Made by a program: the position numbers and the translations under genes. From Pseudomonas reidholzensis (lineage in GTDB: Bacteria; Pseudomonadota; Gammaproteobacteria; Pseudomonadales; Pseudomonadaceae), in the NCBI RefSeq assembly GCF_900536025.1, contig NZ_UNOZ01000039.1, forward strand, positions 124,001 through 188,000: a DNA stretch of 64,000 nucleotides, in the 5' to 3' direction. Below the pieces are notes generated by a model that saw nothing but the letters and a program-made list of their open reading frames with translations, made no database searches and was not told the origin of the DNA. Positions 20,231 to 28,803 of this stretch are shown piece after piece. Each line of letters begins with the position of its first letter. Position 1 is the first letter of the stretch.

Positions 20231-20799
20231 GGCGGCTGGGCTTCCTGCTGGGGCTGTGCCTGGTCGCATTGTTGAGTGGTTGCGCCACCGGCGGTGGTGA
20301 CACATTGGCACCCAAGACCGCCGGCCCGGTGGACCTCAAGCGTTACCAGGGCAAGTGGTACGAGCTGGCGCGCCTGCCGATGTACTTCCAGCGTGACTGC
20401 GCGCAGTCCGAGGCGCATTACAACGCCAAGCCGGACGGCACCCTGGGGGTTCTCAACCGTTGCCGGATGCTCGATGGCGAGTGGATCCGCGCCGAAGGCA
20501 ATGCCCGGCCGCAGGAGGCGGGGCATACCGACAAGCTGTGGGTCGAGTTCGATAACTGGTTCACGCGGCTGGCGCCGGGTGTCGCCAGGGGTGAGTACTG
20601 GGTGCTGTATGTCGACTCGCGTTATCGCACGGCGATCGTCGGCAGCCCGGACCGCAAGTACCTGTGGATTCTGTCGCGCACGCCGTCGCTGCCGGCCTGG
20701 GAGCGCGAGAACCTGCTGGCCAAGGCGCGTCAGCAGGGCTATGACACCAATCGCCTGATCTGGCGCGTGTCCGACCGGGATATCGCTGCCCGGCATTGA
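20227..20799 (+). CDS. blc: Outer-membrane lipoprotein, bacterial lipocalin
   Basis: The 190-aa protein has a lipoprotein signal (LLSGC lipobox, Cys19). The mature protein has the lipocalin signatures GKWYELARLP (GxW motif), NRCRM and the final strand segment RKYLWILSRTPSLP. Blc proteins bind lysophospholipids or fatty acids at the outer membrane and respond to envelope stress. The start codon overlaps the stop of the preceding lipoprotein gene by 4 bases. A paired REP element follows the stop. Confidence 0.93.
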   Translation: MRRLGFLLGLCLVALLSGCATGGGDTLAPKTAGPVDLKRYQGKWYELARLPMYFQRDCAQSEAHYNAKPDGTLGVLNRCRMLDGEWIRAEGNARPQEAGHTDKLWVEFDNWFTRLAPGVARGEYWVLYVDSRYRTAIVGSPDRKYLWILSRTPSLPAWERENLLAKARQQGYDTNRLIWRVSDRDIAARH

Positions 20800-20812
20800 A
20801 TCGGCGGCGCTA

Positions 20813-20883
20813 CCTTCGCGGGTAAACCCGCTCCCACAGGGCCCGCGCAGAACCCTGTAGGAGCGGGTTTACCCGCGAAAGCG
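20813..20883. repeat. REP element pair
   Basis: CTTCGCGGGTAAACCCGCTC and its inverted copy lie 12 bp apart between the convergent blc and hutF genes. Confidence 0.85.
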
Positions 20884-20900
20884 ATGGGTCAGGCGTCTCA

Positions 20901-22265
20901 TCAATCCAGCAACTGGCGCAAAACCTCGACAAACGCTTGAGCGCTTTCTTGCTCCTGAGCATGCCGCCCCAGGCGCACCACCCACTGCCCATTGACCATC
21001 ACATCACGCACCTGGCGATCGCCGCCGGCAAACAGCCAGCGGTTGAGAATGGCATCGCCCTCGGCGGTGGCGATGTACGGATCCTGCCCGTCCAATACCA
21101 GCCAGTCGGCCCGCTTGCCGACCGCCAGCTCGCCAATCGCTTGCCCCAGGGCTTGGGCACCGCCGCTGAGCGCCGCGTCGTAAAGCGTCCGGCCAACCAT
21201 CGGCTGATCACCGCGGTACAGCCGGTTACGCCGCTGATCGCGCAGCCGCTGGCCGTACTCCAGCCAGCGCAACTCCTCGACCACGCTCAATGACACGTGG
21301 CTGTCCGAGCCGATCCCCATGCGCCCGCCCTGGGCCAGGTAGTCCACCGCCGGGAAGATGCCATCGCCGAGGTTCGCCTCGGTGGTCAGGCACAACCCGG
21401 CCACGGCACCGCTGCGGGCCATTGCGCGGACTTCATCCGGCTCGGCATGGGTGGCATGCACCAGGCACCAGCGCCGGTCGACATCGACCTGCTCGTACAG
21501 CCATTGCAGCGGGCGTCGGCCGCTCCAGGCCAGGCAGTCGTCGACTTCCTTCTGCTGCTCGGCGATATGGATGTGCACCGGGCAGTCCTGCCCCGCGCTC
21601 GCCAGCACCTCGGCGATCTGCGTCGGGGTCACGGCCCGCAACGAGTGGAAGCACAGCCCGAGGCGCTGCGCCGGTTGCGCGGCCAGCACGGGCGAGAGCT
21701 GCTGCTGCAGGCGCAGGTACTGCTCGCTGGAATTGATGAAGCGTCGCTGGCCTTGGTTAGGCGCCAGGCCGCCAAAGCCGGCATGGCTGTAGAGCACCGG
21801 CAGCAGGGTCAGGCCGATCCCGGCACTGGCCGCCGCAGCGCTGATGCGCAGTGACAGCTCGGCCGGGTCGGCGTAAGCCTGGCCATCCCGGTCATGGTGC
21901 ACGTAGTGAAACTCGGCCACCGAGGTATAGCCCGCCTTGAGCATCTCGATGTACAGCTGGCGGGCGATCACCTGCAGTTGCTCGGGGCTGATCCGGCCGA
22001 CCAGGCGATACATCAGGTCGCGCCAGGTCCAGAAACTGTCGTTGGGGTTGCCCGCGACTTCCGCCAGGCCCGCCATGGCGCGCTGGAAGGCGTGCGAGTG
22101 CAGGTTGGGCATGCCCGGCAACAGCGGGCCGGCCAGGCGTTCGGCGCCTTCGGCCGAGGCGTCGGCCTGGATACTGGACAGCCGACCCTGCGGGTCGACC
22201 TCGAGACGGACGTTGCGCGCCCAGCCGCTGGATAGCAGCGCGCGCTCGGCGAAGAAGACGGGCAT
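20901..22265 (-). CDS. hutF: Formimidoylglutamate deiminase
   Basis: Zn amidohydrolase (454 aa) that removes ammonia from N-formimino-L-glutamate to give N-formylglutamate, the fourth step of the Pseudomonas five-enzyme histidine pathway. The metal motif is LPGMPNLHSHAFQRAMAG; further sites include GLCFHSLRAVTP, PVHIHIAEQQKEV, LVHATHAEPDE and GIGSDSHVS, the HxH/His/His/Asp set of the superfamily. It is transcribed away from hutC across a region carrying a TGTATATACA palindrome, so HutC probably represses it. The start MPVFFAERALL fits the family. Confidence 0.96.
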   Translation of the reverse strand: MPVFFAERALLSSGWARNVRLEVDPQGRLSSIQADASAEGAERLAGPLLPGMPNLHSHAFQRAMAGLAEVAGNPNDSFWTWRDLMYRLVGRISPEQLQVIARQLYIEMLKAGYTSVAEFHYVHHDRDGQAYADPAELSLRISAAAASAGIGLTLLPVLYSHAGFGGLAPNQGQRRFINSSEQYLRLQQQLSPVLAAQPAQRLGLCFHSLRAVTPTQIAEVLASAGQDCPVHIHIAEQQKEVDDCLAWSGRRPLQWLYEQVDVDRRWCLVHATHAEPDEVRAMARSGAVAGLCLTTEANLGDGIFPAVDYLAQGGRMGIGSDSHVSLSVVEELRWLEYGQRLRDQRRNRLYRGDQPMVGRTLYDAALSGGAQALGQAIGELAVGKRADWLVLDGQDPYIATAEGDAILNRWLFAGGDRQVRDVMVNGQWVVRLGRHAQEQESAQAFVEVLRQLLD

Positions 22266-22290
22266 GGCGGGGATTTCCTGTTCTTGTTAG

Positions 22291-22308
22291 CTTGTATATA
22301 CATATACA
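22291..22308. promoter_or_regulatory. Candidate HutC operator between hutF and hutC
   Basis: CTTGTATATACATATACA contains the palindrome TGTATATACA (22293-22302) and an overlapping second TATACA arm. GntR/HutC-type repressors bind sites of the form TGTA-TACA. It lies 26-43 bp upstream of hutF, and a related site precedes hutU. Confidence 0.7.
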
Positions 22309-22374
22309 GGCGTTTGCCTGCCCGGTAAACTCCGGCAAGCTACCGCTCACTCAAACCGCACAAGGACCAATGCC

Positions 22375-23121
22375 GTGCCGACTCCCCCTGTCTCCGCGCT
22401 GGTTGCCCCGATGGGCGATGGGCCGGCGCCGCTCTACGCCCGGGTCAAGCAGATGATCGTCCAGCAGATCGAAAACGGCAGCTGGCCACCCCATCACCGC
22501 GTGCCCTCGGAGAGCGAACTGGTCAGCCAACTGGGCTTCAGCCGCATGACCATCAACCGCGCGCTGCGCGAGCTGACCGCCGATGGCCTGCTGGTGCGCA
22601 TGCAGGGCGTCGGCACCTTTGTCGCCGAGCCCAAGACTCGCTCGGCGCTGTTCGAGGTCAACAACATTGCCGACGAGATCGCCAGCCGTGGCCACCAGCA
22701 TAGCTGCCAGGTGATGGTGCTGGCCGAAGAGGCGGCCGGCTCCGAGCGGGCGCTGGCGCTGGACATGCGCGAAGGCCAGCGGGTGTTCCACTCGCTGATC
22801 GTGCACTGTGAGAACGGCGTGCCGGTGCAAATCGAAGACCGCTACGTCAATGCCGCGATTGCACCGGACTACCTGCTGCAGGATTTCACTCGGCAGACGC
22901 CCTACGCGTATTTGTCCCAGGTCGCCCCGCTGACCGAAGGCGAGCACGTGGTCGAGGCGATCCTGGCCGAGCCCGAAGAGTGCCGACTGCTGCAGATCGA
23001 GCGCGGCGAGCCGTGCCTGTTGATTCGCCGGCGCACCTGGTCGGGGCGCCAGCCGGTGACTGCCGCGCGGTTGATCCATCCCGGTTCGCGTCATCGTCTC
23101 GAAGGGCGGTTCAGCAAATGA
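22375..23121 (+). CDS. hutC: Histidine utilisation repressor HutC (GntR family)
   Basis: The 248-aa repressor has an N-terminal winged-helix domain (about 20-85: PLYARVKQMIVQQIENG, VPSESELVSQLGFSRMTINRAL, GLLVRMQGVGTFVAEP) and a C-terminal UTRA effector domain that binds urocanate. The start is a GTG at 22375, because the nearby ATG at 22370 is in another frame. The stop overlaps the hutD ATG by 4 bases. Candidate operators lie upstream of hutF/hutC and hutU, implying autoregulation and induction by urocanate. Confidence 0.95.
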   Translation: MPTPPVSALVAPMGDGPAPLYARVKQMIVQQIENGSWPPHHRVPSESELVSQLGFSRMTINRALRELTADGLLVRMQGVGTFVAEPKTRSALFEVNNIADEIASRGHQHSCQVMVLAEEAAGSERALALDMREGQRVFHSLIVHCENGVPVQIEDRYVNAAIAPDYLLQDFTRQTPYAYLSQVAPLTEGEHVVEAILAEPEECRLLQIERGEPCLLIRRRTWSGRQPVTAARLIHPGSRHRLEGRFSK

Positions 23122-23687
23122 GCCAGGTGCAACTGTTGCGTGCCGCGGACTACCCGCGCATGCCGTGGAAGAACGGCGGTGGCTTCACCGAAGAGATCAC
23201 CCGCGATGCCGGCGATGGCCTGGACGGTTTTGGCTGGCGCCTGTCGATTGCCGACATCGACGAATCCGGTGGGTTTTCCAGCTTTGCCGGCTATCAACGG
23301 ATCATCAGCGTGCTGCAGGGCGATGGCATGCGCCTGCTGGTCGATGGCCAGCCCAGCCGCCCGCTGCTGGCGTTCGACGCGTTCGCGTTCAGCGGCGAGA
23401 GCCAGGTCAGCTGCAAGCTGCTGGGTGGGTCGATTCGCGATTTCAACCTGATCTATGCGCCGCAGCGGTATCGGGCACGGTTGCAGTGGCTGGATGGCAC
23501 CCAGCGGGTGTTCAGTTCGGCCTCGACGCTGTTGCTGTTTGCCGGCGGTAACCATGTCGAGGTTATGGCGGGGCAGGAGCGGCAGCGCCTGGGGTTGTAT
23601 GACTGTCTGCGGATCGACGGCAATGACGGGTTGCTCGGGCTGGAGGTGCAGGGGCGGTTCTGCCTGGTCGAACTGACTGCGCGCTGA
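23118..23687 (+). CDS. hutD: HutD family protein, histidine-utilisation governor
   Basis: The 189-aa cupin-fold protein has the HutD pattern: PRMPWKNGGGFTEEI at residues 13-27, FGWRLSIADIDESGGFSSF, and GYQRIISVLQGDGM. In P. fluorescens HutD has been proposed to limit hut induction at high urocanate; the mechanism is not settled. It is coupled to hutC by the ATGA overlap and separated from hutU by a REP pair. Confidence 0.93.
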   Translation: MSQVQLLRAADYPRMPWKNGGGFTEEITRDAGDGLDGFGWRLSIADIDESGGFSSFAGYQRIISVLQGDGMRLLVDGQPSRPLLAFDAFAFSGESQVSCKLLGGSIRDFNLIYAPQRYRARLQWLDGTQRVFSSASTLLLFAGGNHVEVMAGQERQRLGLYDCLRIDGNDGLLGLEVQGRFCLVELTAR

Positions 23688-23698
23688 ATCTGGCAATC

Positions 23699-23800
23699 TG
23701 GGGCCGCTTCGCGCCCCTTCGCGGGTAAACCTGCTCCTACAGGGTCCGCGCTGAATCCTGTAGGAGCGGGCTTGCCCGCGAAGGGCCGCAAAGCGGCCCC
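23699..23800. repeat. REP element pair
   Basis: CCCCTTCGCGGGTAAACCTG (left) and the inverted GGGCTTGCCCGCGAAGGG (right) are separated by about 30 bp, with outer GGGGCCGCTT-type arms. It lies between hutD and hutU. Confidence 0.85.
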
Positions 23801-23839
23801 AAGCTATTTCAGGCACAGCAATATTTTTGGTTGTCCATG

Positions 23840-23874
23840 CTTGTACATACAAGTAAAGGTGTGTTTGTATATTG
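23840..23874. promoter_or_regulatory. Candidate HutC operator upstream of hutU
   Basis: CTTGTACATACAAG (23840-23853) is a palindrome with perfect 6-bp arms CTTGTA/TACAAG. A half-site TTTGTATATTG follows at 23864-23874. It shares the TGTA..TACA core with the site near 22293 and lies about 65 bp before the hutU start. Confidence 0.7.
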
Positions 23875-23917
23875 CTCATCGACACACCGCCGTCGGATGA
23901 CGCAAAGGACCTTCCCC

Positions 23918-25591
23918 GTGACTGACAACAACAAATACCGTGACGTAGAAATCCGTGCCCCACGTGGCAATACGCTGACCGCCAAAAGCTGGCTGACCGA
24001 AGCGCCACTGCGCATGCTGATGAACAACCTCGACCCGCAAGTGGCCGAGAACCCCAAGGAACTGGTGGTCTACGGCGGCATCGGCCGCGCCGCGCGCAAC
24101 TGGGAATGCTACGACAAGATCGTCGAGACCCTCACCCGCCTGGAAAACGACGAGACCTTGCTGGTCCAGTCCGGCAAGCCGGTCGGTGTCTTCAAGACCC
24201 ACGCCAACGCCCCGCGCGTGCTGATCGCCAACTCCAACCTGGTGCCGCACTGGGCCAACTGGGAGCACTTCAACGAGCTGGATGCCAAGGGCCTGGCCAT
24301 GTACGGCCAGATGACCGCCGGCAGCTGGATCTACATCGGCAGCCAGGGCATCGTCCAGGGCACCTACGAAACCTTCGTCGAAGCCGGCCGCCAGCATTAC
24401 AACGGCAGCCTCAAGGGCAAGTGGGTACTCACCGCCGGCCTCGGCGGCATGGGCGGCGCCCAGCCGCTGGCCGCCACCCTGGCCGGTGCCTGCTCGCTGA
24501 ACATCGAATGCCAGCAGAGCCGCATCGACTTCCGCCTCAGCAGCCGCTACGTCGACGAGCAGGCCAGCGACCTCGACGACGCCCTGGCGCGTATCGCCAA
24601 GTACACCCAGGAAGGCAAGGCGATCTCCATCGCCCTGCTCGGCAACGCCGCCGAGATCCTCCCGGAGCTGGTCAAGCGTGGCGTGCGCCCGGACATGGTC
24701 ACCGACCAGACCAGCGCCCACGACCCGCTCAACGGCTACCTGCCTGCCGGCTGGAGCTGGGAGCAGTACCGTGACCGCGCACAGACCGAGCCTGCGGCCG
24801 TGGTCAAGGCCGCCAAGCAGTCGATGGCGGTGCACGTGCAGGCCATGCTCGACTTCCAGAAGCAAGGCGTGCCGACCTTCGACTACGGCAACAACATTCG
24901 CCAGATGGCCAAGGAAGAGGGCGTCAGCAACGCCTTCGACTTCCCGGGCTTCGTGCCAGCCTACATCCGCCCGCTGTTCTGCCGCGGTGTCGGCCCGTTC
25001 CGCTGGGCGGCGCTGTCCGGCGAGGCCGACGACATCTACAAGACCGATGCCAAGGTCAAGGAACTGATCCCGGACGATGCCCACCTGCACCGCTGGCTGG
25101 ACATGGCCCGCGAGCGCATCAGCTTCCAGGGTCTGCCGGCACGGATCTGCTGGGTCGGCCTGGGCCAACGCGCCAAGCTTGGCCTGGCATTCAATGAAAT
25201 GGTCCGCAGCGGCGAGCTGTCGGCGCCGATCGTGATCGGTCGCGACCACCTCGACTCGGGCTCGGTGTCCAGCCCCAACCGTGAAACCGAGTCGATGCAG
25301 GATGGCTCGGATGCCGTGTCCGACTGGCCCCTGCTGAACGCCCTGCTCAACACCGCCAGCGGCGCCACCTGGGTTTCGCTGCACCATGGCGGCGGCGTCG
25401 GCATGGGCTTCTCGCAGCACTCGGGCATGGTCATCGTCTGCGATGGCACCGATGAAGCCGCCGAGCGCATTGCCCGCGTGCTGACCAACGACCCGGGCAC
25501 CGGCGTCATGCGCCATGCCGATGCCGGCTACGCGATCGCCGTCGACTGCGCCAAAGAACAAGGCCTCGACCTGCCGATGATCACAGGCTGA
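23918..25591 (+). CDS. hutU: Urocanate hydratase
   Basis: Second step of histidine breakdown: converts urocanate to imidazolonepropionate using tightly bound NAD. The 557-aa length equals the well-studied P. putida enzyme. Landmarks are VVYGGIGRAARNWE, the NAD-binding GLGGMGGAQPLA and the catalytic-cysteine region YIRPLFCRGVGPFRW. I start at the GTG (23918, MTDNNKYRDVEI), preceded by AAAGGAC; an upstream ATG at 23897 is possible but less family-like. hutH follows after about 75 bases. Confidence 0.96.
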   Translation: MTDNNKYRDVEIRAPRGNTLTAKSWLTEAPLRMLMNNLDPQVAENPKELVVYGGIGRAARNWECYDKIVETLTRLENDETLLVQSGKPVGVFKTHANAPRVLIANSNLVPHWANWEHFNELDAKGLAMYGQMTAGSWIYIGSQGIVQGTYETFVEAGRQHYNGSLKGKWVLTAGLGGMGGAQPLAATLAGACSLNIECQQSRIDFRLSSRYVDEQASDLDDALARIAKYTQEGKAISIALLGNAAEILPELVKRGVRPDMVTDQTSAHDPLNGYLPAGWSWEQYRDRAQTEPAAVVKAAKQSMAVHVQAMLDFQKQGVPTFDYGNNIRQMAKEEGVSNAFDFPGFVPAYIRPLFCRGVGPFRWAALSGEADDIYKTDAKVKELIPDDAHLHRWLDMARERISFQGLPARICWVGLGQRAKLGLAFNEMVRSGELSAPIVIGRDHLDSGSVSSPNRETESMQDGSDAVSDWPLLNALLNTASGATWVSLHHGGGVGMGFSQHSGMVIVCDGTDEAAERIARVLTNDPGTGVMRHADAGYAIAVDCAKEQGLDLPMITG

Positions 25592-25665
25592 TCAGCACGC
25601 GTGAACAAGGGCGATACTGAATAACAAGAAGGGGCCTGCGGGCCCCGCGCGAATGGAGTAGCGAA

Positions 25666-27198
25666 GTGACCCAACTGACCCTCAAGCCCGGCACCCTGAC
25701 CCTGGCCCAGCTGCGCGCGATCCACGCCGCGCCCGTCCAACTGCGCCTGGATGACAGCGCCGGCCCGGCGATCAACGCCAGCGTCGCCTGCGTTGAACAG
25801 ATCCTCGCCGAAGACCGCACCGCCTATGGCATCAACACCGGCTTCGGCCTGCTGGCCTCGACCCGCATCGCCCGCGAAGACCTGGAAAACCTCCAGCGCT
25901 CGCTGGTGCTGTCGCACGCCGCGGGGATCGGCGCGCCGCTCGACGACGCCATGGTGCGCTTGATCATGGTGCTGAAGATCAACAGCCTCAGCCGCGGTTT
26001 CTCCGGGATCCGGCGCAAGGTCATCGACGCGCTGATCGCCCTGGTCAACGCCGAGGTGTACCCGCATATTCCACTCAAAGGTTCGGTCGGTGCGTCCGGC
26101 GACCTGGCGCCGCTGGCGCACATGTCACTGGTGCTGCTCGGTGAAGGCAAGGCGCGTTACCAGGGCCAATGGGTAGAGGCCAACGAAGCCCTGGCGATTG
26201 CCGGGCTGGAGCCGCTGACCCTGGCCGCCAAAGAGGGCCTGGCCCTGCTCAACGGCACCCAGGCCTCGACCGCCTACGCCCTGCGCGGGCTGTTCCACGC
26301 CGAAGACCTGTTTGCCGCCGCCGTCACCTGTGGCGGCCTGACCGTCGAAGCGGCGCTGGGCTCGCGTTCGCCGTTCGACGCACGGATCCATGAGGTGCGC
26401 GGCCAGCGCGGCCAGATCGACGCCGCGGCCTGCTACCGCGACCTGCTGGGCGAAGCCACTGAAGTGTCGCGCTCGCACCAGAACTGCGGCAAGGTCCAGG
26501 ACCCGTACTCGCTGCGCTGCCAGCCACAGGTCATGGGCGCTTGCCTGACCCAGCTGCGCCAGGCCGCCGAGGTGCTGGGGATCGAGTCCAACGCGGTGTC
26601 CGACAACCCCCTGGTGTTCGCTGCCGAGGGGGATGTGATTTCCGGGGGCAACTTCCACGCCGAGCCGGTGGCCATGGCCGCCGACAACCTGGCCCTGGCG
26701 ATCGCCGAGATCGGCGCGCTGAGCGAGCGGCGTATCTCGTTGATGATGGACAAGCACATGTCGCAGTTGCCGCCATTCCTGGTGGAAAACGGCGGGGTCA
26801 ACTCCGGCTTCATGATCGCCCAGGTCACCGCGGCCGCGCTGGCCAGCGAGAACAAGGCACTGTCGCACCCGCACAGCGTCGACAGCCTGCCGACCTCGGC
26901 CAACCAGGAAGACCACGTGTCGATGGCGCCGGCTGCCGGCAAGCGGCTGTGGGAAATGGCCGAGAACACCCGTGGCGTGCTGGCTATCGAATGGCTCGGC
27001 GCTTGCCAGGGCCTGGACCTGCGCAAGGGCTTGAAGACCTCGGCCAAGCTCGAGCAGGCGCGCAAGGCGCTGCGCGAGAAAGTCGCCCACTACGAGCGTG
27101 ACCGCTTCTTCTCGCCCGACATCGAAATGGCCAGTGCGCTGTTGGCCGAGGGTTGCCTGACCGGCCTGCTGCCGGCCGGAGTCCTGCCGAGCCTGTGA
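25666..27198 (+). CDS. hutH: Histidine ammonia-lyase (histidase)
   Basis: First step of the pathway: eliminates ammonia from L-histidine to give trans-urocanate. The 510-aa enzyme carries the self-forming MIO cofactor triad Ala143-Ser144-Gly145 in GSVGASGDLAPLAH. Other conserved segments are YGINTGFG, the SDNPLVF region and QEDHVSM. The start is a GTG at 25666, preceded by GGAG about 10 bases upstream. The ammonia released links the pathway to glnA nearby. Confidence 0.97.
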   Translation: MTQLTLKPGTLTLAQLRAIHAAPVQLRLDDSAGPAINASVACVEQILAEDRTAYGINTGFGLLASTRIAREDLENLQRSLVLSHAAGIGAPLDDAMVRLIMVLKINSLSRGFSGIRRKVIDALIALVNAEVYPHIPLKGSVGASGDLAPLAHMSLVLLGEGKARYQGQWVEANEALAIAGLEPLTLAAKEGLALLNGTQASTAYALRGLFHAEDLFAAAVTCGGLTVEAALGSRSPFDARIHEVRGQRGQIDAAACYRDLLGEATEVSRSHQNCGKVQDPYSLRCQPQVMGACLTQLRQAAEVLGIESNAVSDNPLVFAAEGDVISGGNFHAEPVAMAADNLALAIAEIGALSERRISLMMDKHMSQLPPFLVENGGVNSGFMIAQVTAAALASENKALSHPHSVDSLPTSANQEDHVSMAPAAGKRLWEMAENTRGVLAIEWLGACQGLDLRKGLKTSAKLEQARKALREKVAHYERDRFFSPDIEMASALLAEGCLTGLLPAGVLPSL

Positions 27199-27220
27199 CT
27201 CCCCTGGGGGCGCTGCGCGC

Positions 27221-27345
27221 CCCTTTCGCGACACAAGGCCGCTCCCACAGGGACCGCGCCTGCCTCAGGGCAAGTACATACCCTGTGGGAGCGGCCTTGC
27301 CGGGGCGCCGGACCGGTCGGAAAGGGCTGCGTAGCAGCCCCAACT
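27221..27345. repeat. REP-like inverted repeat downstream of hutH
   Basis: AAGGCCGCTCCCACAGGG (27235-27252) and CCCTGTGGGAGCGGCCTT (27281-27298) form a perfect 18-bp inverted pair. The GGCCGCTCCCACAG core is a variant of the GGGTAAACCCGCTCC type seen elsewhere. It lies between hutH and the permease gene. Confidence 0.8.
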
Positions 27346-27384
27346 GCGTTACCTACACGACCAGAACAAGAATAAGGACGTGAT

Positions 27385-28788
27385 ATGCAACAAGCTCAAG
27401 GTCTAAAACGCGGGCTGTCGGCCCGCCACATCCGTTTCATGGCCCTTGGTTCGGCCATCGGCACCGGGCTCTTCTACGGTTCCGCCTCGGCCATCCAGAT
27501 GGCCGGCCCGGCCGTGCTGCTGGCGTATCTGATCGGCGGCGCCGCCGTGTTCATGGTCATGCGCGCACTCGGCGAGATGGCCGTGCACAACCCGGTGGCC
27601 GGCTCCTTCGGCCATTACGCCAGCACCTACCTCGGCCCCATGGCCGGCTTTGTCCTCGGTTGGACCTACGCCTTCGAGATGATCATCGTCTGTATCGCCG
27701 ACGTGACCGCCTTTGGCATCTACATGGGCTTCTGGTTCCCCGAAGTGGCCCGCTGGATCTGGGTGCTGGGGATCGTCTTCCTGATCGGCGGGCTCAACCT
27801 GTGCAACGTCAAGGTGTTCGGCGAGATGGAGTTCTGGCTGTCGCTGCTCAAGGTCGGCGCCATCGTCGCGATGATCGTCGCAGGGCTCGGCATCATGCTG
27901 TTCGGCATGGGCCAGGTCGGTAGCGGTTCGGCCGTGGGCGTGAGCAACCTGTTCGAGCATGGCGGCTTCATGCCCAATGGCGTCGGCGGCCTGATCGCCT
28001 CGTTCGCCGTGGTCATGTTCGCCTTTGGCGGCATCGAGATCATCGGCATCACCGCCGGTGAAGCCAAGGACCCGCAGCGGGTCATCCCCAAGGCCATCAA
28101 CGCGGTGCCGCTGCGCATCCTGCTGTTCTATGTGCTCACCCTGTTCGTGCTGATGAGCCTCTACCCGTGGCCGCAGATCGGCAGCGAGGGCAGCCCGTTC
28201 GTGCAGATATTCAGCAACCTGGGGATCGGCTCGGCCGCCGCCGTGCTCAACATCGTGGTGATTTCCGCCGCGGTCTCGGCGATCAACAGCGACATCTTCG
28301 GCGCCGGCCGGATGATGTACGGCCTGGCCCAGCAAGGCCATGCGCCACGCGGCTTCGCCCAGTTGTCCAAGCATGGCGTGCCATGGCTGACGGTGCTGGT
28401 GATGGGCGCCGCCCTGCTGATCGGCGTGGTGCTCAACTACCTGATCCCGGAAAACGTGTTCCTGCTGATCGCCTCGATCGCCACCTTCGCCACCGTCTGG
28501 GTGTGGTTGATGATCCTCGTCACCCAGGTCGCGATGCGCCGCCAGATGAGCCGCGAAGAGGCCGCGCAGCTGCAGTTCCCGGTCCCGTTCTGGCCCTATG
28601 GCCCAGCGCTGGCGATTGCCTTCATGTTGTTCATCTTTGGCGTACTCGGCTACTTCCCCGACACCCAGGCGGCGTTGCTCGTCGGCGTGGTCTGGGTGGT
28701 GTTCCTGGTGGCGTCCTACCTGCTCTGGTGCAAACCGCGGGCAGGCCAGGGCCAGCTGGCCAGCGAGCAAGCCGAGCTGCACCGCTAG
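27385..28788 (+). CDS. hutT: Amino-acid permease of the APC family, probable histidine transporter
   Basis: The 467-aa inner-membrane protein has about 12 hydrophobic segments. The APC signature is at the N-terminus (RHIRFMALGSAIGTGLFYGSA), with AGSFGHYASTYLGP and FGGIEIIGITAGEAKDP further on. Similar proteins are annotated as ProY (proline) or HutT (histidine); its place between hutH and hutI favours histidine as substrate, but the sequence alone does not prove this. It is co-directional with the hut genes, with hutI 15 bases downstream. Confidence 0.88.
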   Translation: MQQAQGLKRGLSARHIRFMALGSAIGTGLFYGSASAIQMAGPAVLLAYLIGGAAVFMVMRALGEMAVHNPVAGSFGHYASTYLGPMAGFVLGWTYAFEMIIVCIADVTAFGIYMGFWFPEVARWIWVLGIVFLIGGLNLCNVKVFGEMEFWLSLLKVGAIVAMIVAGLGIMLFGMGQVGSGSAVGVSNLFEHGGFMPNGVGGLIASFAVVMFAFGGIEIIGITAGEAKDPQRVIPKAINAVPLRILLFYVLTLFVLMSLYPWPQIGSEGSPFVQIFSNLGIGSAAAVLNIVVISAAVSAINSDIFGAGRMMYGLAQQGHAPRGFAQLSKHGVPWLTVLVMGAALLIGVVLNYLIPENVFLLIASIATFATVWVWLMILVTQVAMRRQMSREEAAQLQFPVPFWPYGPALAIAFMLFIFGVLGYFPDTQAALLVGVVWVVFLVASYLLWCKPRAGQGQLASEQAELHR

Positions 28789-28803
28789 TCACGGAGAGCG
28801 TTT

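Noticed and set aside
17852..20799. Genomic island around the dCache chemoreceptor and lipoproteins
   Set aside because: No integrase, tRNA, direct-repeat ends or obvious base-composition change; a single-gene insertion is possible but an island is not supported.
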